Of a DNA stretch of 11,678 nt, positions 7,391 to 11,678 are shown piece by piece. The position numbers and the translations under genes are program-made. Source of the DNA: Thermotogaceae bacterium. GTDB taxonomy: Bacteria > Thermotogota > Thermotogae > Thermotogales > Thermotogaceae. A model generated the notes under the pieces. That model searched no databases, was not told the DNA's origin, and saw only the letters and a list, made by a program, of their open reading frames with translations. Positions within the stretch are counted from its first letter, which is position 1. Each line of letters starts with the position of its first letter. The DNA lies in contig JAGHBG010000147.1 in assembly GCA_021161105.1 (NCBI GenBank), forward strand, positions 1-11,678. The letters are read 5' to 3'.

Positions 7391-8409
7391 GGATAGCTGC
7401 GGCTGGTGGGGGAACGGGGGGGCATCTTTTTCCTGCTCTCTCCATTATTGAAAGGTTTCAGAGAAAGGACGATATAGAAGTTTTATATTTTGTGGTTGAG
7501 GGAAAGATAGACGAAAGGATTATAAGAAGGGAGCATCCTTCATTTCATGTTGTTCCGATAAGAGCTCGTGGACTTAAAAGGCCCCTTTATTCGCTTTCAA
7601 ATGTGAAAAGATTTTTTGGCTATGTGAAGAGTATTTTAAAAATCAGGAAGCATTTGAAATCCTTTAAGCCTGATTTTGTTTTATCAACAGGTGGATATGC
7701 TGGGGGGCTTTTGGCTCTGGCCTGTGGTGCCAAATATCCGCTGTTCATTCATGAGCAGAATGCAAAGCCCGGTCTTGCAAATGTAAAATCATCAAAATAC
7801 GCGAAAATAATATTCCTGTCTTTCGAGGAAAGCATAAGATATTTCCCAAAAGAGGTTCGGGACAAGTTAGTAGTTGTAGGCAATCCTGTAAGGGAAATTC
7901 ATTTTTCCAAACATCTGGTTAATGTTCCTGATGGAATAGTTCTTGTGCTTGGTGGAAGCCTCGGAAGTGAAGATATAAATAGATTTATGGAAGAAGTTTA
8001 TAAAGTTGATAGAGAAAATATTTACGTGCATTCTACAGGGAGTAGGGAGTGGACTGAAAGACTTTCAAGATACAGCAATGTGAAGGCATATCAATTTATT
8101 GATTTTATGCCTGTTTTGTGGAGAAAATCAAAGTTCGTTCTGGCAAGAGCTGGAGCAACCACTGTGGCAGAAATGTTGTATTACAGGAAACAGGGAATAT
8201 TGATTCCATGGGAGGGGTCTGCAGAGAGTCATCAGTGGAAGAACGCTGAAGAAGCGAAAAAACAAGGGTTTGCAGAGATCTTTAACATACATAGTTTAAG
8301 CGTTGGCTATGTAATCGAAAGGATAAATAGTGTAAAATATGAAACGGTGGGATTTTCCGAGAATCCGTCAGAGGTGATATATACGAAGATAATGGAGGAG
8401 ATACAGTGA
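7387..8409 (+). CDS. murG: UDP-GlcNAc:lipid I GlcNAc transferase MurG
   Basis: Membrane-associated GT-B glycosyltransferase (GT28) that adds GlcNAc to lipid I to give lipid II on the cytoplasmic face. The 340 residues begin with the glycine-rich loop GGGTGGH (7-13). Then follow RARGLKRP (59-66), STGGYAGG (100-107), HEQNAKPGLAN (122-132), VVGNPVRE (163-170), the second glycine loop LVLGGSLGSEDIN (186-198), ARAGATTVAEM (253-263) for UDP binding and ESHQWKNAEEA (280-290). The length is a little under the usual 355-370. The TTG start shares TTGA with the ftsW stop, and the N-terminus MRIAAAGGGTGG aligns directly with known MurG starts, which supports TTG. It sits between ftsW and murC as in other Thermotogota. 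Confidence 0.96.
   Translation: MRIAAAGGGTGGHLFPALSIIERFQRKDDIEVLYFVVEGKIDERIIRREHPSFHVVPIRARGLKRPLYSLSNVKRFFGYVKSILKIRKHLKSFKPDFVLSTGGYAGGLLALACGAKYPLFIHEQNAKPGLANVKSSKYAKIIFLSFEESIRYFPKEVRDKLVVVGNPVREIHFSKHLVNVPDGIVLVLGGSLGSEDINRFMEEVYKVDRENIYVHSTGSREWTERLSRYSNVKAYQFIDFMPVLWRKSKFVLARAGATTVAEMLYYRKQGILIPWEGSAESHQWKNAEEAKKQGFAEIFNIHSLSVGYVIERINSVKYETVGFSENPSEVIYTKIMEEIQ
8394..8400 (+). promoter_or_regulatory. Ribosome binding site of murC
   Basis: GGAGGAG at the end of murG lies 5 bases before GTG 8406 and fixes that start. Confidence 0.6.
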
Positions 8410-9749
8410 AAGAGTACTTCATTGGTATTGGTGGTATTGGAATGAGTGCATTGGCCCTCCATGAGCATTTTAAAGGAAATGAAGTTTGTGGTTCTAATCT
8501 GGAGGAAAATGAGAGGGCAAGGTATTTAAGAAACATAGGCTTAAAGGTTCGTGTGGGGCACTCCTATGAAAATGTCCCTGATGATGTAGACCTTGTTGTG
8601 AAAACAAGGGCGGTGAATGATAGCAATCCGGAGATTTTGAGGGCGAAGGATTTGAATGTGGAAATTCTGGAGAGAAACGACATGATGATAGAGGAAGTTC
8701 ACAAGTTGCATCCTTCTATAGGAGTCACTGGGACGGATGGAAAAACCACCACAACCGCGATGATCTATCATGTTTTGAAAAAAATGGGTGAAAGACCATA
8801 CGGTTTTTTGGGAGGGATCCATAAAAAGTTTGAGCATGGAAATTACTCAAAGGGCGAAAAGGGAGTGGTTTTTGAGCTCGATGAGAGTACCCCTGTTTTT
8901 TCTAAATACAGAGTTACTCATCTTGTGATAACAAATTCTCGTGGAGATCACCTGGAGAATTTTAAGAACGATATTAGATACTATATAAAATCTTTTATTG
9001 ATCTTGTCAAAAATGTCGAAGGAATAACTGTTACTTTCATAGATGATGAATTTTCAGGAGAACTTGGGGATGTAACTTTCGGAATAGGAAGAGGAGACTT
9101 CAGTTTTGTTGAAAGAAGAGCAAATGGGAAGTCTCAGATTTTCACTTTTAAGGATCCAGAGGGTAAATATCATGATGTTACGCTTTCAGTTCCTGGATTT
9201 CATAACTGTTTGGATGCTCTGGCAACAATAGCCCTTCTTAGCACTATAGGTTATCCTGTGGATGCTGTTATAGAGAGCTTGAGTGATTTCGTAGGTGTTA
9301 GCAGAAGATTCACGATATCTTTCAAGGATGAAGAAAGAGAGCTTTATATAATAGATGATTATGCTCACACCCCGGAAGAAGTAAAAAATCTTCTTCTCAC
9401 CGTCAGGGAAGTCTTTCCAGATAAAAAGGTTGTCGCTGTATTCCAGCCGCACCGCTATACAAGGACATTGAGAGAGAACGGAAGGTTTCCAGCCGCACTT
9501 GAATTTGCCGATGAGATTTTCGTTACAAAGATATATGGAGCTTACGAAAAGGGAATAAGAGTTTCTGCAAAAGATATTGTTAAGGGTCTTGAAAAGAATG
9601 GGAAAAATGCGAAATTTGTAGAAAACCTGGCTGATTTTGTACATACTTATGTACCAGAGAACAATTCCGTGGTGGTTTTCATAGGTGCCGGAGACATAAT
9701 TAATTATTCTGCGCAGTTTGTAAACAGACTCAGGGAAGCGATAGTGTGA
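8406..9749 (+). CDS. murC: UDP-MurNAc-L-alanine ligase MurC
   Basis: First Mur ligase: couples L-Ala to UDP-MurNAc with ATP in the cytoplasm. The 447 residues show the N-terminal GIGGIGMSALALHEH (7-21), P-loop GVTGTDGKTTTTA (106-118), ELDES (157-161), NSRGDHLENF (177-186), GFHNCLDALA (264-273), DDYAHTPEEV (317-326), FQPHRYTR (346-353) and FIGAGDI (425-431). Most bacterial MurC proteins have GTHGKTTT and DDYGHHP. The Asp in the P-loop and the Thr in HTP match what I recall of the T. maritima enzyme, so these look like lineage traits rather than damage. The GTG start shares GTGA with the murG stop, and the 3' end overlaps the phosphoesterase gene by four bases. The cluster therefore carries murC, D, E and F but no murB. 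Confidence 0.97.
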   Translation: MKEYFIGIGGIGMSALALHEHFKGNEVCGSNLEENERARYLRNIGLKVRVGHSYENVPDDVDLVVKTRAVNDSNPEILRAKDLNVEILERNDMMIEEVHKLHPSIGVTGTDGKTTTTAMIYHVLKKMGERPYGFLGGIHKKFEHGNYSKGEKGVVFELDESTPVFSKYRVTHLVITNSRGDHLENFKNDIRYYIKSFIDLVKNVEGITVTFIDDEFSGELGDVTFGIGRGDFSFVERRANGKSQIFTFKDPEGKYHDVTLSVPGFHNCLDALATIALLSTIGYPVDAVIESLSDFVGVSRRFTISFKDEERELYIIDDYAHTPEEVKNLLLTVREVFPDKKVVAVFQPHRYTRTLRENGRFPAALEFADEIFVTKIYGAYEKGIRVSAKDIVKGLEKNGKNAKFVENLADFVHTYVPENNSVVVFIGAGDIINYSAQFVNRLREAIV

Positions 9750-10228
9750 AGAAGTATCTGGTTATATCAGATACGCATGTGCCAGTTTATCAAAGAGATT
9801 TGCCGTCAAAAATATATAACCTTGCAAAAGAGCTTGATGGCGTAATCGCACTGGGTGATTTTATAGATCTTGACACCGTTAGGGCTCTGGAAGCTGTTTC
9901 AAAGGAGTTTCATGGGGTCCATGGAAATATGGACCATTTAGATGTTAAAGAGTATCTTCCTGAAAGAAAAGTAATTAGGGTGGAGAGTGTGAATATAGGT
10001 CTTATACATGGATGGGGAGCCCCATTTGATATAAGAGAAAGGATATACAAAAGATTTTTGGATATTGAAGATTTAGGCATAATAATGTATGGTCATACCC
10101 ATGAATTTTTCGACGGAGTGGAAAAACACATAAGGTTCTTAAATCCCGGAACGGCTACCCCCGGTGGAACCTACGCCATCCTTACTTTAAATGGAGGGAA
10201 AGCAGAATTCCAGGTCCAGAGGCTTTAA
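9746..10228 (+). CDS. YfcE/MJ0936-type metallophosphoesterase
   Basis: Small calcineurin-like phosphoesterase of 160 residues, close to the usual length for YfcE and MJ0936. The two-metal site is complete: D9 and H11 in SDTH, D38 in ALGDFID, N61 in HGNMD, H88 in LIHGWG, and H117 and H119 in YGHTHE. The family-typical LNPGTATPG follows at 132-140. The usual HGH motif reads HGWG, so the second His is Trp90 while the metal-binding first His is kept. Family members are phosphodiesterases on model substrates and their physiological substrates are mostly unknown. Its start overlaps the murC stop (GTGTGA), and AGGGAAG at 9732-9738 is the ribosome binding site. Cotranscription with murC hints at a wall or nucleotide-related job, but the sequence does not show it. 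Confidence 0.9.
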   Translation: MKKYLVISDTHVPVYQRDLPSKIYNLAKELDGVIALGDFIDLDTVRALEAVSKEFHGVHGNMDHLDVKEYLPERKVIRVESVNIGLIHGWGAPFDIRERIYKRFLDIEDLGIIMYGHTHEFFDGVEKHIRFLNPGTATPGGTYAILTLNGGKAEFQVQRL

Positions 10229-10233
10229 TAGAT

Positions 10234-10241
10234 AAGGTGAT
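10234..10241 (+). promoter_or_regulatory. Shine-Dalgarno-like AAGGTGAT overlapping the predicted PP-loop gene start
   Basis: AAGGTGAT is a strong Shine-Dalgarno match, but it contains the GTG at 10237 instead of preceding it. At the spacing it would normally serve (5-9 bases), the in-frame codons are GAC and ATA, not standard starts; the ATG at 10244 is out of frame and stops after two codons. The start of the next gene is therefore uncertain. Confidence 0.35.
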
Positions 10242-11151
10242 AAATGACATAAGAGAAATTGTTGGTGACGGCGAGCTTGTAGTGGCTTTTTCTGGCGGAG
10301 AGGATAGTTCCCTTGTAGCACTTCTATCAAAACTTGCTCTTGGAAAAGATAAAGTTGTGTTGGCACATATAGACTGGGGAATGTATGAATATGAAAAGCT
10401 GAGAAGCATAGTGAAAAAATTTGCGGCGGATCACGACTTGAAGCTTCATATAATTGATGGAGCGGGAAAACAGAAGGATGCTTGGCGATTTGGCCCATCA
10501 TGTAACAGCTGCACAAAGTTTATAAAACTTCGGCTTTTGAGGGATTTTGCAAGAAGTAGAATAGTTGCCACCGGTTCCAATCAGTATGATACATGGGGAA
10601 GAACAGGAATAAAAATAAAAGATAGGTTTTACGCACCTCTTTGGTTTCTTTCGAAAGAAGAAATAAGAGAGATGTTGGATTATCTTAGTGTTGATGTGGG
10701 AAAAATAGGGGAATCTGAAGAGAGAGAAGGATGCAAGCTGAAACATTTGTTAAAAATGCTTGTGGCAGAGAATTTTCATGGCAGAGCTGTAGCTGAATCA
10801 AACGAAATATTGTTAAAGTATCTGGAGAAAAATAATATTAAAACCAAAAAGGCTGCTGTGAAAATTATTGGGCCGCTTTCGAAAAACATAGCTGCTGTTG
10901 TTGTGGAACCCCCCTTAGATGATAAGATGAAAGGTGAATTGGAATATGAACTGAAGAAGGTAAAAGAAATCTCTGAAGTAGTTTTTCCAGATGAGAATAG
11001 CGAAGTCGTGGTTGTAGCAGCGCCTCCTGTATACAAAAATGAAGAAGCAAGAAAAAACATAGAAGGATATATCTCGATCCCCGGAAAATATAGATGGATA
11101 CTTTCAAAAAATGCAAAACTCAGAACATTCCAGGTGGTGGAGATTTCATAA
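10237..11151 (+). CDS. PP-loop ATPase with three cysteines, probable sulfur-transfer enzyme (LarE/TtcA/TtuA-like), with unassigned C-terminal domain
   Basis: The 304 residues begin with an adenylating PP-loop domain: VVAFSGGEDSS (15-25, the SGGxDS pyrophosphate loop), AHIDWG (43-48), VATGSNQYDTWGR (110-122) and FYAPLWFLSKEEIREML (131-147). The last segment resembles the PL-x-x-LSK-x-EIR stretch of LarE and related ATP pyrophosphatases. There are exactly three cysteines, C89 and C92 (CNSCTKF) and C166 (REGCKLKH). A CxxC plus one distal Cys is the arrangement that binds a [4Fe-4S] cluster in the TtcA/TtuA group of thiolases, and cluster-type LarE proteins also use three cysteines. Residues about 206-304 form a further domain, rich in VVV and PP segments, that I do not recognise. 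The likely reaction is ATP-dependent activation and sulfur transfer; the substrate (tRNA, cofactor or other) is unknown. Start GTG 10237 is tentative. It follows the phosphoesterase by eight bases. Confidence 0.8.
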   Translation: MINDIREIVGDGELVVAFSGGEDSSLVALLSKLALGKDKVVLAHIDWGMYEYEKLRSIVKKFAADHDLKLHIIDGAGKQKDAWRFGPSCNSCTKFIKLRLLRDFARSRIVATGSNQYDTWGRTGIKIKDRFYAPLWFLSKEEIREMLDYLSVDVGKIGESEEREGCKLKHLLKMLVAENFHGRAVAESNEILLKYLEKNNIKTKKAAVKIIGPLSKNIAAVVVEPPLDDKMKGELEYELKKVKEISEVVFPDENSEVVVVAAPPVYKNEEARKNIEGYISIPGKYRWILSKNAKLRTFQVVEIS

Positions 11152-11204
11152 GTTTTTAGTCAGCGTGTAATGAGCTGTTGCTTTGTTTCAAATCTTCCTT
11201 GCCG

Positions 11205-11224
11205 GAAAAATCTTACAAAAAGAT
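11205..11224 (-). terminator. Weak AT-rich hairpin, possible minus-strand terminator
   Basis: Read on the minus strand, ATCTT and AAGAT form a five-pair stem around a TTTGT loop and are followed by a short T-run. The stem is AT-rich and short, so termination strength is doubtful. A second four-pair stem (TTCC/GGAA, 11195-11207) lies beside it. Confidence 0.2.
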
Positions 11225-11256
11225 AAAATGCTAAAATCCGTGATCTTATGGCGTTT

Positions 11257-11319
11257 TTATATCCCAATGCTTGATGTAACCTGTTCTTTTGTCGCTTCTT
11301 TTAGTTCTTTTATGTCCAT
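11257..11319 (-). other. Short coding-like ORF in frame after the minus-strand stop
   Basis: Starting at ATG 11319 the frame reads MDIKELKEATKEQVTSSIGI and stops at TAA. It is in the same frame as the upstream minus-strand gene, separated from it by TGA and three codons. No clear ribosome binding site precedes it. It could be a displaced C-terminus, a tiny peptide or chance. Confidence 0.2.
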
Positions 11320-11328
11320 CTTTTCTAT

Positions 11329-11678
11329 TCAAGAAGAATTCTTTTGCAGTGATTTCATTATCTCTTCTTTCAATTTTTCAGCAAATTCCTCTGTCAGGTT
11401 GAATTTTTCAAGAATGTCAAGTGTGGATAGTGCAGAATAGGGAGCGACTTTTATCATACTGTAAAATGCATCTTCAACTTCTGAGATCAATTTTTGAGTA
11501 TCCTCGATGCCATACTTTTGCAATTTTAAATCGTTAACTCCAGACTTTATCCAGGCGTACATTCCTAACTTTTCACAAAAAAGAACCCTTCTGTTTGTGC
11601 CACCGCTGTATTCTATCACCCATCCGGTGAGGCTTTCACCCCGCACATTTATTTCTTCTTTATCTATGACTTTTGCCC
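11329..11678 (-). CDS. Hypothetical protein, partial (5' end beyond window)
   Basis: The minus-strand frame is open from the right edge to TGA at 11329-11331. It gives about 115 residues, and the GTG at 11646 is probably internal because ten more sense codons precede it (AKVIDKEEIN) with no ribosome binding site. The visible part has a beta-rich stretch (GWVIEYSGGTNRRVLFCEK, then MYAWIKSG) followed by a charged helical tail (DTQKLISEVEDAFYSMIKV and LTEEFAEKLKEEIMKSL). The amino-acid make-up and absence of low-complexity sequence look like a real protein. The plus-strand frames opposite it give a Ser/Phe-rich product typical of antisense shadow. I do not recognise the family. It is transcribed toward the wall cluster and is not part of that operon. 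Confidence 0.6.
   Translation of the reverse strand, partial: AKVIDKEEINVRGESLTGWVIEYSGGTNRRVLFCEKLGMYAWIKSGVNDLKLQKYGIEDTQKLISEVEDAFYSMIKVAPYSALSTLDILEKFNLTEEFAEKLKEEIMKSLQKNSS

Larger units (their letters stand above)
11152..11328. other. Convergent intergenic region
   Basis: Holds the gap between the end of the plus-strand run and the stop of the minus-strand gene. No GC-rich hairpin with a T-run follows the PP-loop gene. Two small AT-rich hairpins lie near 11195-11224, and a 20-codon minus-strand ORF lies at 11257-11319. A TTGCCG/GATAAA pair at 11199-11227 (17-base spacing) resembles a promoter but leads into no plus-strand gene. Confidence 0.6.

Noticed and set aside
8371..8378. GAGGTGAT inside the end of murG
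   Set aside because: A strong Shine-Dalgarno match, but no in-frame start follows at a usable distance; murC uses GGAGGAG at 8394.
9186..9644. Minus-strand 152-codon ORF inside murC
   Set aside because: Antisense to a fully supported murC; Tyr/Phe/Ile/Ser-rich product with no recognisable motif.
11199..11227. TTGCCG and GATAAA with 17-base spacing, possible promoter
   Set aside because: No plus-strand gene follows; such matches are expected by chance in AT-rich DNA.
11183..11440. Plus-strand 85-codon ORF
   Set aside because: Ser/Phe-rich, low-quality product lying mostly antisense to the better minus-strand gene; typical shadow ORF.

Overview
The window holds a long plus-strand run of tightly packed genes that is mostly a peptidoglycan-precursor and division (dcw/mur) cluster. 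It most likely comes from a Thermotogota bacterium. The support is the gene order murE-murF-mraY-murD-ftsW-murG-murC, the compact enzymes, the heavy AGA/AGG arginine use, and motifs I recall from Thermotoga maritima orthologues: MurC with GTDGKTTTT and DDYAHTP, and MurE with DDPRGEDP. These are from memory, not from a search. AT-rich composition fits a lineage such as Kosmotoga, Pseudothermotoga or Fervidobacterium, but the sequence alone does not settle the genus.

Layout. Bases 1-1473 are the C-terminal part of a DMSO-reductase-family molybdopterin oxidoreductase whose N-terminus lies outside the window. From about 1484 to 9749 come seven wall and division genes. They build UDP-MurNAc-peptide (murC, murD, murE, murF), load it on the lipid carrier (mraY), add GlcNAc to make lipid II (murG) and polymerise it (ftsW, SEDS glycosyltransferase). 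Two further genes continue the same strand almost without gaps: a YfcE/MJ0936-type metallophosphoesterase (9746-10228) and a PP-loop ATPase with a CxxC plus one more Cys (10237-11151). The run ends there. A partial, unrecognised gene enters from the right edge on the minus strand (11329-11678). The 177 bases between the two convergent ends hold only weak hairpins and one very short ORF.

Nearly all junctions in the main run overlap by 4-8 bases or are separated by at most about 10 bases, and seven of nine visible start codons are GTG or TTG. This points to one transcription unit with translational coupling. No internal promoter or strong terminator was seen. The promoter must lie left of the window.

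The least ordinary parts are the 3-Cys PP-loop protein with an unassigned C-terminal domain, the redox enzyme read into a cell-wall operon, the Lys-type motif in MurE, and the minus-strand gene with an in-frame stop followed by coding-like codons. I found no mobile element, CRISPR array, tRNA or rRNA.
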